Positions 1 through 6,594 of a stretch of DNA of 19,273 nucleotides are shown here, piece by piece. A program made the translations under genes and the position numbers. The notes beneath the pieces are model-generated. The model did no database searches. It was not told the DNA's origin and saw only the letters and a program-made list of their open reading frames with translations. The DNA is from an uncultured Chlamydiae bacterium (GTDB lineage Bacteria > Chlamydiota > Chlamydiia > Chlamydiales > Rhabdochlamydiaceae): NCBI GenBank assembly GCA_903867585.1, contig CAIPRZ010000080.1, positions 1 to 19,273 on the forward strand. The letters are read 5' to 3'. Numbering within the stretch: position 1 is the stretch's first letter; each line of letters starts with the position of its first letter.

Positions 1-74
1 CTAAAAAAGCTGCTAAAAAAGCTGTACGCAAGACTGTACGTCGTAGAAAAACTGCCAAAAAAGCTTCTAAATAA
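1..74 (+). CDS. Histone H1-like DNA-binding protein, C-terminal tail (partial)
   Basis: Only the last 22 residues are present; the 5' part lies outside the window. Read from base 3, the frame gives Lys/Ala/Arg/Thr-rich sequence with KKAAKKAV and RKTVRRKTAKK segments, ending at TAA (72-74). About two thirds of the residues are K or R and there are no acidic residues, as in the C-terminal tails of chlamydial Hc1/Hc2 and other bacterial H1-like proteins, which bind and compact DNA. A good terminator follows 24 bases later. The identification rests on composition alone, so a lysine-rich ribosomal or other basic tail is an alternative. A chlamydial-type histone is favoured because other genes here point to an intracellular host-associated bacterium. 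Confidence 0.6.
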   Translation, partial: KKAAKKAVRKTVRRRKTAKKASK

Positions 75-98
75 TTAGAAGTTCTTTTTTGGATTAAT

Positions 99-129
99 AA
101 GCAAGCCGTAACTGGCTTGCTTTTTTTTT
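99..129 (+). terminator. Rho-independent terminator of the H1-like gene
   Basis: Perfect 9-bp stem AAGCAAGCC/GGCTTGCTT (99-107 with 114-122), loop GTAACT, running into nine T (121-129). It lies just after the H1-like stop and just before the 3' end of the convergent nitroreductase gene. The minus strand has only a weak T-run, so it mainly serves plus-strand transcripts. Confidence 0.88.
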
Positions 130-131
130 GC

Positions 132-722
132 TTAATTATAAATGAATGTGTTTTCGTTAACTATTTGATCTAAAGACCTTCTGTCTGTCGGCTTTTCTCT
201 TTCAAGCATTTCTTTGGGTAGATGATCGGTTTTACCGGGATATCCAACAGCAAGTAAAGCTTCAATAGTATAAATATCGGGTATATTCATAGCCTCGCGA
301 AGCTTATCATTATCAAATCCTGCCATCGCATGGGTAGCAAGTCCTAATTTATGAGCTTGTAAAACAAAACTCATATAACTAGATCCTGTATCAAGGGATC
401 CCGTAGTTGTAGGGGTGTCTTTGTCCATAAAAGCTTTTCGAGTACAAATAACTAATAAAATAGGGACATCTTTACACCACATGCGGTTAAACTCCACCAT
501 GGTATCGGTCATTATCTTATAGGTTTCCGATCCTTTTTCTGTCCAAACATAACGCCAGGGTTGATTATTATAAGAAGATGGAGCCCAGCGAGCGGCTTCA
601 AAACAGCTCATAAGAGTTTCTTTAGTTACAGGTTTATGGGCATCATAGGCTCTTGTGGAGACGCGCGATATGAACTCAGCATCTACAGGATATTCGGCTA
701 CACGATTTTTCCATTTTTCCAT
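132..722 (-). CDS. Nitroreductase family FMN-dependent oxidoreductase
   Basis: 196 residues, the usual length for single-domain nitroreductases, which use FMN and NAD(P)H to reduce nitro-aromatics, quinones or similar compounds in the cytoplasm. Near the N-terminus, an S-T-R-A-Y segment and the FMN-binding EAARWAPSSYNNQPWRY block (about residues 42-58) are clear family signatures. A Gly-rich AVGYPGK segment lies near residue 160, and the C-terminal LPKEMLEREKPTDRRSLDQIV segment is typical of the YodC/YfhC-like group. The ATG at 722 has AAGGA six bases upstream, inside the end of the PAP2 gene; the two reading frames overlap by 25 bp, implying one minus-strand operon and translational coupling. 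The natural substrate cannot be read from sequence. Confidence 0.88.
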   Translation of the reverse strand: MEKWKNRVAEYPVDAEFISRVSTRAYDAHKPVTKETLMSCFEAARWAPSSYNNQPWRYVWTEKGSETYKIMTDTMVEFNRMWCKDVPILLVICTRKAFMDKDTPTTTGSLDTGSSYMSFVLQAHKLGLATHAMAGFDNDKLREAMNIPDIYTIEALLAVGYPGKTDHLPKEMLEREKPTDRRSLDQIVNENTFIYN

Positions 723-1342
723 AGTTTGTCCTTAATTTTATCAATGAAGTTCTTATCACTGATGTAAAATATCAGAACAATACAATAACCAATACCAAAT
801 CCTAAAATGACATCGCTTAAAAAGTGTTTAAGCGATAAAACTCTAAAAAGGCTCAATAGAATTGGGATACTAATTAAAAACCGAAATTTTCCTTTCAGCA
901 TAATCCAAAGCAATGCAGCAAGGGTTCCAGCAGCAGCTGCGTGTCCTGATGGCATAGATACCATAGATGGATCCAAATGAAGAGGCATAATATGGGATAC
1001 CCCATGGGTTAAAAAAAACAGAGGTCTTGGTCTTGATAAAAGGAGTTTAACAAAAGAAACAACCACAATAGAGCAAACAGTGGCAGCGCCCACATTAATC
1101 AAGTCCTTCAATTTAGTAGAGTAGGATTCAAAAATCTTAAAAAGGATTAATAGGTATAAAGGGGTAATAAGAGGCTCTATCGGCCAGGTAATTTCGCAAA
1201 ATAGTTTTAGGTTTTTATCGGAAAAGTTATTTTTTATATCCAAAGCCAGAGTTTGATCCAAAAAAAAGTAAGATATTATTGTCGGAATTAAAAAGGTTAA
1301 AAAAAGGAATGAAATTTTTTGTTTTGGAGTATTTGCTAGCAT
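698..1342 (-). CDS. PAP2-family membrane phosphatase
   Basis: Integral membrane protein carrying all three PAP2 phosphatase motifs: K-x6-RP (KLLLSRPRP), PSGH (MPSGHAAAAG) and R-x5-H-x3-D (RVLSLKHFLSD). The family removes phosphate from lipid phosphates such as undecaprenyl pyrophosphate, phosphatidic acid or lipid A (LpxE type). Several hydrophobic helices surround the motifs. I place the start at ATG 1342 because AGGA sits seven bases upstream. A longer in-frame reading from a TTG at 1369 adds nine residues that encode the ribosome site itself. It overlaps the downstream nitroreductase by 25 bp and diverges from the CDF transporter gene. The substrate is undetermined; envelope lipid recycling or remodelling is the most likely role. 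Confidence 0.85.
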   Translation of the reverse strand: MLANTPKQKISFLFLTFLIPTIISYFFLDQTLALDIKNNFSDKNLKLFCEITWPIEPLITPLYLLILFKIFESYSTKLKDLINVGAATVCSIVVVSFVKLLLSRPRPLFFLTHGVSHIMPLHLDPSMVSMPSGHAAAAGTLAALLWIMLKGKFRFLISIPILLSLFRVLSLKHFLSDVILGFGIGYCIVLIFYISDKNFIDKIKDKLWKNGKIV

Positions 1343-1423
1343 GGATGTATCCTGTGGTATATATGCCAACTTAATGTTTTAATGCTTTTATTGTAAATTA
1401 ACAATCCTATCAAATTACCTATT

Positions 1424-2362
1424 ATGGATAAATTTCACGATCCTATTATCCCTGCAGAGCATATTCATATTTCTCGTAAAAGCCGATATAAAGCTGTAAC
1501 AAAAGCTTGTTATAAAGGAATAATGATTCGCTCAATTATTATCGCAGCCCAGCTTTTAGGTTATATTTTTACTCATAGCCAAGCGTTATATCTTGATTCT
1601 ATTAGTACCTCCCTTGATATCTGTTTTAGTATTTTTCTTGTTTTAAGCATTAAATATGCCTCAAGGCCGCCGGATGAAAATCACCCTTTTGGACATGGAC
1701 GATTTGAGCCTATCGCAGGATTGCAGCTTGGAGTGATTTTGATAGCCCTTGGAGCTATCCTTGGCGTGCAGCAATTTAAAAACACTTTGGAGTTAAAAGA
1801 GCAAATATTTCCCTTTTATACTTTCATTATCCCACTCTGTGCAGCCCTTTTAATGGAGGCGTGCTATAGATACTTTAAATATGTAGCTGGAAAATCTCAT
1901 AGTTCAGCTCTTTTATCCGATGCTTACACTTTCCGTACCGATGCTATTAGTTCTGTTATTGCAACAGCAGCGCTAGGAACTGGACTTCTTCTGCCTAATT
2001 ATGCGGCTTTATTTGACCATTTAGGGGCATTAAGCATTGCCACAATGATGATTATATCAGGGCTAAAAAGTTCTCATGAAAATCTCCATCAGCTTCTAGA
2101 TAAAAAGCCTTCTCGAAGTTATCTTTCTAAGATAGAAGAGGCAGCGTTAAGAATTAAGGGTGTTTTAGCTACTGAAAAACTTCGCGTCCAACGCTATGGT
2201 CCAGACGCTCATGTCGATATTGATATTGAAGTCGATCCAAAATCAACTGTTATGCACGCCCATAGAATAGCTCAACAAGTAAGAGCTTCTATTCAGGAGG
2301 ACATGCCAGAGGTGCAAGATGTTATGGTGCACGTCGAGCCTTATTTCGAAGCTGACCATTAG
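1424..2362 (+). CDS. Cation diffusion facilitator (CDF) transporter with atypical metal site
   Basis: 312 residues with six expected membrane helices followed by a cytoplasmic ferredoxin-like domain (about residues 225-305, LRVQRYGPDAHVDIDIEVD), as in zinc/iron exporters of the FieF/YiiP family. The signature DENHPFGHGRFE (84-95) follows TM2. TM2 has D58-x6-D65 and TM5 has D166-x6-D173, matching the conserved Asp positions, but the fourth position of each motif, normally the His or Asp that co-binds metal in transport site A, is Ser61 and Thr169. Metal choice may therefore be unusual, or activity reduced. The ribosome site before ATG 1424 is weak. The 3' end overlaps the convergent TMEM14 gene by 41 bp. 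Family assignment is secure; substrate is not. Confidence 0.88.
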   Translation: MDKFHDPIIPAEHIHISRKSRYKAVTKACYKGIMIRSIIIAAQLLGYIFTHSQALYLDSISTSLDICFSIFLVLSIKYASRPPDENHPFGHGRFEPIAGLQLGVILIALGAILGVQQFKNTLELKEQIFPFYTFIIPLCAALLMEACYRYFKYVAGKSHSSALLSDAYTFRTDAISSVIATAALGTGLLLPNYAALFDHLGALSIATMMIISGLKSSHENLHQLLDKKPSRSYLSKIEEAALRIKGVLATEKLRVQRYGPDAHVDIDIEVDPKSTVMHAHRIAQQVRASIQEDMPEVQDVMVHVEPYFEADH

Positions 2363-2663
2363 TTTTTAAAACAACGACTAAAACACAAAAAGTTAATATT
2401 GCAAAAACACCACTTGGCATCACTTTCCAAGTTTTCAAAAATCGATAAGTAAAAAAGCTATCGATAAACAAAAGAACCATAGAGATATAGGTAAGGGGCT
2501 TTTGTATTTTTTTTGAGAGCAAGACAAGAGCTAATAGGGCAAGTCCAAATACTTGCGACATGACAAGAGACATAAGACTTCCAGATTTTATATAACCCAT
2601 GACCCCACCGGCTGATAAAAGAGCGATATAGGATAAAAGTATAATCTTTGATTTGCGGTTCAT
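2322..2663 (-). CDS. TMEM14-family small membrane protein
   Basis: 113 residues, almost wholly hydrophobic with about four helices. The N-terminal GGVMGYIKSGSLMSLVMSQV segment is the hallmark of the Tmemb_14 family (eukaryotic TMEM14 and plant plastid FAX fatty-acid exporters; also found in some cyanobacteria and other bacteria). ATG 2663 is preceded by AGGAAG three bases away. The last residues, a basic RNKARRAP tail, are encoded in the 41-bp tail-to-tail overlap with the CDF gene, so the C-terminus may be a chance extension. It lies 82 bp downstream of the ZIP-like gene on the same strand. Fatty-acid or small lipophile export is the family precedent, not something shown here. Confidence 0.75.
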   Translation of the reverse strand: MNRKSKIILLSYIALLSAGGVMGYIKSGSLMSLVMSQVFGLALLALVLLSKKIQKPLTYISMVLLFIDSFFTYRFLKTWKVMPSGVFAILTFCVLVVVLKTNGQLRNKARRAP

Positions 2664-2745
2664 AAACTTCCTGTTTAGAAAAAAAGATTAAGTTTGCCCT
2701 ATTTAATCAATAACAGAAAAGTAAATAGGTAAAAGGTTTTCTATT

Positions 2746-3438
2746 TTAGCCGAGGCTTAATATTAGGACGGTATAAAAGAGCGCTCCCATCAAAAACCAG
2801 GGATAATTATTTTTGTTTTTTTTGGGTAATTCGTAGTGAAAAACGTTAAGTAAGATACCACCGGCTGAAAAAGAGATACCGATGGCTACAATAGCATCGG
2901 GAATATCGTAATAACTACTGAATCCATAACCCACAAATAAAGAGGCTATCAAAGCCCGCAATATATTAGGGGAATTAGAGATATCTGAGAGATGATCTCT
3001 GATAAAATAATGAAGACCGATCGCTATGGTATAAAGAAATATCGGCTGAATAGTAGGATCAGAATCGTCAGCCAAGCTTGCCCCGATTAAAAAGTTAAAA
3101 AACAGGTATCCTGTAATATGAAGCCAATTGTACTTAGCCAGCATTTTTTTGGTCGAAACGCCATAGTAAAATAAAATACCAAGTAGGGCGATGATATAGG
3201 TATGGGTCTCTAACCGTGGGAGTACGTCTCCAACTGTTTTTTTTAAAACAGCTCCTCCACGTTCAATTTCAGGTAATAGCTCAACAAATACATAGGCTAA
3301 AGAAATTCCCGATGCCATCGATAAGAATCTTGCACTACTTAGGTAGTTGTGTAAATATTTTTTTATAGATATCCAGTGGACCACAGCTAGAAAAAGAAGG
3401 GCTATGAAACCACTACTAATCATAAAAAAGTCCTTCAT
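2746..3438 (-). CDS. ZIP-like polytopic membrane protein
   Basis: 230 residues with seven or eight hydrophobic helices. ASGISLAYVFVELLPEI (about 42-58) resembles TM2 of ZIP metal permeases, and FSAGGILLNVFHYELPKK (about 190-207) resembles the Gly-Gly helix near the ZIP C-terminus. The helices that should carry the metal-binding HNxxDG and HExxH motifs are replaced by GLHYFIRDHLS (141-151), so the canonical binuclear site is not visible. I call it a divergent ZIP-type transporter or a relative that lost metal transport. The ATG at 3438 has only a weak Shine-Dalgarno sequence. It probably heads a minus-strand unit with the TMEM14 gene. Confidence 0.55.
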   Translation of the reverse strand: MKDFFMISSGFIALLFLAVVHWISIKKYLHNYLSSARFLSMASGISLAYVFVELLPEIERGGAVLKKTVGDVLPRLETHTYIIALLGILFYYGVSTKKMLAKYNWLHITGYLFFNFLIGASLADDSDPTIQPIFLYTIAIGLHYFIRDHLSDISNSPNILRALIASLFVGYGFSSYYDIPDAIVAIGISFSAGGILLNVFHYELPKKNKNNYPWFLMGALFYTVLILSLG

Positions 3439-3525
3439 TTGGTGTAAAAATATGTATAGCTTATTTTTTACTTATTTTGAAAAAGGTTAATTTTATCAAA
3501 AAATTTTTCTATTTTATAAGCCTCA

Positions 3526-3554
3526 TTGCCGGACTATAAAAAATAGGTTATAAT
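3526..3554 (+). promoter_or_regulatory. Sigma70-type promoter for tsaC
   Basis: TTGCCG (3526-3531), a 17-base spacer, and a perfect TATAAT (3549-3554). Transcription should begin near 3561, about 26 bases before the TTG start of the tsaC gene. Five of six -35 positions... only four match TTGACA exactly, but spacing is ideal and the -10 is consensus. Confidence 0.65.
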
Positions 3555-3586
3555 TTAGCTTTAAATTAAATTATCTTGAGCTAGTT

Positions 3587-4495
3587 TTGACTAAAATCGT
3601 CCATGATACACATCTTGTTGCTATGGCTTTGAAAAAGGGGAGTGTCGTTGCACTTCCTAGCGAAACTGTTTATGGTCTTGGAGCTTCTATCTATCAAGAA
3701 GAGGCCTTAAAAGAGATTTTTAGCTTAAAAAAAAGGCCTCAGGATAATCCTTTAATTGTTCATGCTCACGATCTTAAAATGATCGAATCGATCGCTTATA
3801 TAAATGATGATTTTTTAAAGCTTTATGAGGCTTTCATGCCTGGGCCATTAACGGTCCTTCTTGAAAAAAAACAGGTCTCAGACACCATTACCTGTGGATT
3901 AAACACAGTCGCTATCAGAATCCCTTCTCATCCCTTATTTCTAGAAGTAATTAGGCTTTTAGATGAGCCAATCGCAGCGCCATCAGCTAATTTATCGGGT
4001 AAACCCAGTAGCACACAAGTAGAACACGTCTTCAAGGATTTTAGCCCCTCTTTAGAACTAATTTTAGACGGAGGGCGATCTGTTGGGGGTATCGAATCTA
4101 CCATTATTAAATTATATAAAGATCGTGCCGTTATTTTAAGACCTGGGCTTATTTCTAAAGAAGCTATTGAAAAGGTATTAGAAAAGCCCTGTCACTTTTC
4201 GACAAAAGATACCGCTATTGAGGCTCCAGGGATGAAATACCGCCACTACGCTCCAACAGCTAAAGTTGTACTTGTAGATGAAATTCAATTAGATCATTTG
4301 GTAAGTGAGGATGTGATGATCTTATCTGAAGAAAAGATCCTAGCCCCTGTTTGGCAAGAGTTAACCGCTTTCAATTTATATAAAGCTTTTAGAATTGCTG
4401 ATGATTTAAATCTTTCTACTATTTATGTAAAAATGCCTTCTAACCTCTCTTTAGGCCTTAAAAATAGGCTTGAGAAAGCAGCTAGAGGGGATTAG
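3587..4495 (+). CDS. tsaC: L-threonylcarbamoyladenylate synthase (TsaC/Sua5 family)
   Basis: 302 residues: a YrdC domain (about 1-195) and a C-terminal Sua5 domain introduced by the typical linker APGMKYRHYAPTAKVVL. It makes threonylcarbamoyl-AMP from Thr, bicarbonate and ATP, the first step in t6A37 modification of ANN-decoding tRNAs. Visible signatures are PSETVYGLG (24-32), KRPQDNPLIVH (49-59), RIPSHP, APSANLSGKPSST, and GGIESTII before RPG. The start is a TTG at 3587 with GAG about seven bases upstream; the first ATG inside (residue 13) would cut into the first strand and lacks a ribosome site. A clean promoter lies just upstream. The 3' end overlaps the convergent SMR gene by four bases. 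This long form equals Sua5 rather than E. coli TsaC. Confidence 0.93.
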   Translation: MTKIVHDTHLVAMALKKGSVVALPSETVYGLGASIYQEEALKEIFSLKKRPQDNPLIVHAHDLKMIESIAYINDDFLKLYEAFMPGPLTVLLEKKQVSDTITCGLNTVAIRIPSHPLFLEVIRLLDEPIAAPSANLSGKPSSTQVEHVFKDFSPSLELILDGGRSVGGIESTIIKLYKDRAVILRPGLISKEAIEKVLEKPCHFSTKDTAIEAPGMKYRHYAPTAKVVLVDEIQLDHLVSEDVMILSEEKILAPVWQELTAFNLYKAFRIADDLNLSTIYVKMPSNLSLGLKNRLEKAARGD

Positions 4496-4818
4496 TCAAC
4501 ATTTACCATTTTCAATCCGACAATACCGATAATAATCAGTACTAATGATAAAAGTCTGATGATGTGAATAGAATCTCCAAAAAAAAGCATTCCACACATA
4601 ACAGTACCGGCCGCTCCAATACCTGCCCAAATAGCATACGCTGTTCCAATAGGAATTTCTTTCATGGCTTGTGATACAGAAAAGAAACTAAGCACTATAA
4701 AAATAGCAGAAAAAATACTGGGGATAAGGCGAGTAAAGCCCTGAGAATATTTCAGGGCTATAGTAAAACAAATCTCAAAAAAACCAGCTAAAAATAAAAA
4801 AATCCAAGCAAGAGACAT
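4492..4818 (-). CDS. Small multidrug resistance (SMR) exporter, SugE/Gdx type
   Basis: 108 residues and four membrane helices, the standard SMR size. The N-terminal helix LAGFFEICFTIALKYSQG carries the essential membrane Glu of the family, and AYAIWAGIGAAGTVMCG with GDSIHIIRLLSLVLIIIGIVGLK matches the SugE/Gdx branch, whose known members export guanidinium or quaternary ammonium ions as antiparallel dimers. I place the start at ATG 4818, which gives the usual N-terminus; a longer reading from a TTG at 4857 would overlap the upstream FKBP gene and add a polar leader foreign to the family. It lies seven bases after the FKBP stop, so the two are probably co-transcribed. No guanidine riboswitch was recognised upstream. 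Confidence 0.87.
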   Translation of the reverse strand: MSLAWIFLFLAGFFEICFTIALKYSQGFTRLIPSIFSAIFIVLSFFSVSQAMKEIPIGTAYAIWAGIGAAGTVMCGMLFFGDSIHIIRLLSLVLIIIGIVGLKMVNVD

Positions 4819-4825
4819 AATAATT

Positions 4826-5482
4826 TTACGGGTTGATTTCGAGTAACTCCATTTCAAATATCAAAAGCTTGTTAGGCTCGATATGAGGAGCAAAACCGGC
4901 TTCGCCATAAGCTAGATAGCCTGGTACAAAAATTTGCCATTTAGAACCGATACTCATAAGTTGTAACGCTTCAGACCAACCAGAAATTACACGATCAACG
5001 GGAAATACGGTAGGTTCTTGTCTTTTGTAAGAGCTGTCAAATACCGTTCCATCCATAAACTGACCTTTATAATGGACCTTTACTTGATCTGTTAAATGAG
5101 GTTTAGCTCCTGATCCTTCTTCTAAGACTTTATATTGAAGACCACTTGAAAGGACATGGACGCCCTCTTTAGCTTTGTTTTCTTCTAGGAAGGTTTCAGC
5201 TTGTTTTTTGTTTTTTTGTGATAGCTGAGCAACAAAAGCTTTTTGTTGTGATTCCATTTGCTGTTTTACAGCCATCATGATGTTTTGGAATTCCTGCTCA
5301 GTAACCCTTGGACGATTTCTTTTAATGGCATCTTCAAAGCCTGTGAGGATCAAATGAGTGTCTAAATCAGAAAATTGCATGCGGATACTGTTACCAGCTT
5401 CAAGGCCTATACAGTAGCTTGCTTTTTCTTTGTTAGAGTGCTCAGAGAGGGTTTCTGGTACAAAATCAATAATGTCTGCCAT
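4826..5482 (-). CDS. FKBP-type peptidyl-prolyl isomerase (FklB/Mip-like)
   Basis: 218 residues in two parts: an N-terminal helical dimerisation region (about 1-105) with the QFSDLD and GFEDAIKRN segments typical of FKBP_N, then an FKBP domain (about 110-218) with VHYKGQFMDGTVFDSSYKRQ, VISGWSEALQLMSIGSKWQ and the closing LAYGE/IEPNKLLIFEMELLEI block. These proteins catalyse cis-trans isomerisation of prolyl bonds and act as folding helpers. No signal peptide is seen (MADIIDFVPETLSEH), so it resembles cytoplasmic FklB more than secreted Mip of Legionella or the Chlamydia Mip lipoprotein. ATG 5482 has AGGAT six bases upstream. The SMR gene follows immediately. Confidence 0.9.
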   Translation of the reverse strand: MADIIDFVPETLSEHSNKEKASYCIGLEAGNSIRMQFSDLDTHLILTGFEDAIKRNRPRVTEQEFQNIMMAVKQQMESQQKAFVAQLSQKNKKQAETFLEENKAKEGVHVLSSGLQYKVLEEGSGAKPHLTDQVKVHYKGQFMDGTVFDSSYKRQEPTVFPVDRVISGWSEALQLMSIGSKWQIFVPGYLAYGEAGFAPHIEPNKLLIFEMELLEINP

Positions 5483-5514
5483 TGTTTATCCTACAAGTTA
5501 ATTGAAATGAACTC

Positions 5515-5544
5515 TTTATACTGATCTTGGCCTGCTTAAGTCCA
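5515..5544 (-). promoter_or_regulatory. Candidate promoter for the FKBP-SMR unit
   Basis: Read on the minus strand: TGGACT (-35, at 5544-5539), 18-base spacer, TATAAA (-10, at 5520-5515). Transcription would start near 5508, about 26 bases before the FKBP ATG. Four of six and five of six consensus matches; spacing is acceptable. Confidence 0.42.
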
Positions 5545-5636
5545 GTAAAAAAAGTTTAGAGGGTGCAAGCATTAGGGAGATCCAATTTTCAATAAAATAA
5601 TTGGCAGGAATACCCCTGTCCAAACTTTAGGCTTTA

Positions 5637-5645
5637 TGGTATAAT
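5637..5645 (+). promoter_or_regulatory. Extended -10 promoter abutting the RluA-family start codon
   Basis: TGGTATAAT is a perfect extended -10 element (TGnTATAAT). The ATG is at 5653, only seven bases past the end of the hexamer, where transcription would normally begin. No recognisable -35 at the proper spacing and no Shine-Dalgarno sequence are present, which fits a leaderless mRNA. Confidence 0.55.
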
Positions 5646-5652
5646 TTTTTGC

Positions 5653-6468
5653 ATGAATACACAAAAATCCAAACCTTTAATAGAAGCTCTCCGTTTCCAC
5701 GCTGATGGAGCTTCAAAAACTGCTTTAAAAAGTCTGATCTCTGATCGCCGCGTGTCGGTTGATGGGAAGGTTGTGACTAAGCCCATGCAGGAAATCTCTG
5801 AGGGTCAAAAAATCATTATATTACCCAAAGAAAAAAAAGCCGGGCCAAATATCAAGATTTTTTACGATGATTCTCATCTAACGGTAGTCTATAAGCCTGA
5901 AAACCTCCTTTCGGTCGATCAGGACTTAGGGGGCCATGTTTCCCTTCACAGTTACCTAAAAAACTATTATAAGCAAAAAATCACCCCCGTGCATAGATTA
6001 GATAGGGGCACTTCTGGTGTACTTGTATTTGCCAAAAGCGAGAAAGCAAAAGAGGGGCTTAAATCCCTTTTTTACGACCATGACATTATAAGAGAATATA
6101 TCGGAATTGTCCTAGGTTCTATTCCCTTAGATAAAGGGCGTTGGGTCGATCACTTAGAAGAAGATGATCGGGGTCAAGTTCATGTAACACCCCCAAACGA
6201 AAACTCTAAAGAGGCTATTACCTGCTATGAGGTTTTAGACCGAAATGAAACCCACACCCTTGTACGATTCAAACTGGAAACAGGTAGAAAGCACCAAATC
6301 AGGGTTCAGGCTAATTCTCGTGGATTTCCCTTAGTAGGGGATGAGATCTATGGACGAAATAAACATAGACGTATGCTTCTGCATGCTGAAAAGCTTGAGT
6401 TTAAGCATCCTATAACTGGTAAAGAGATGAAATTCCATGCCCCTTTACCACCCTCATTCAAAGTTTAA
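5653..6468 (+). CDS. RluA-family pseudouridine synthase
   Basis: 271 residues: an N-terminal S4-like RNA-binding segment (about 8-60, SLISDRRVSVDGKVVTKP) followed by the RluA catalytic domain. The catalytic motif HRLDRGTSG has the active-site Asp at residue 117; KPENLLSVD (81-89) and GRKHQIRVQ (about 223-231) are further family signatures. These enzymes turn uridine into pseudouridine in 23S rRNA or tRNA, and the exact target is not predictable here. The ATG at 5653 has no Shine-Dalgarno site and sits at the expected transcription start of an extended -10 promoter, so initiation may be leaderless. It diverges from the FKBP gene across 170 bp. Confidence 0.9.
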   Translation: MNTQKSKPLIEALRFHADGASKTALKSLISDRRVSVDGKVVTKPMQEISEGQKIIILPKEKKAGPNIKIFYDDSHLTVVYKPENLLSVDQDLGGHVSLHSYLKNYYKQKITPVHRLDRGTSGVLVFAKSEKAKEGLKSLFYDHDIIREYIGIVLGSIPLDKGRWVDHLEEDDRGQVHVTPPNENSKEAITCYEVLDRNETHTLVRFKLETGRKHQIRVQANSRGFPLVGDEIYGRNKHRRMLLHAEKLEFKHPITGKEMKFHAPLPPSFKV

Positions 6469-6581
6469 TAATAGCATTAGTAAAGCTAATTGATTAACTA
6501 ATTGATATTCAGTATATTGCGAATAGAAGCAATTTGTAGTAATTTTTTATATTAACCTGTATAATTATATTATATTTAATT

Positions 6582-6594
6582 GGAGTTTTATATG
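6582..6594 (+). promoter_or_regulatory. Ribosome binding site deciding the USP gene start
   Basis: GGAG (6582-6585) lies six bases before ATG 6592. The in-frame TTG at 6580 would place this site inside the coding region, so 6592 is chosen. The 14-base string GGAGTTTTATATGA is identical to that at the start of the outer-membrane protein gene at 18730. Confidence 0.75.

Noticed and set aside
561..767. 68-residue plus-strand open frame
   Set aside because: Antisense to the nitroreductase and PAP2 genes, which have clear family motifs.
1342..1369. Extended PAP2 start at TTG 1369
   Set aside because: The extra codons contain the AGGA ribosome site for ATG 1342.
4816..4857. Extended SMR start at TTG 4857
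   Set aside because: Would overlap the FKBP gene and add a polar leader not found in SMR proteins; ATG 4818 fits the family.
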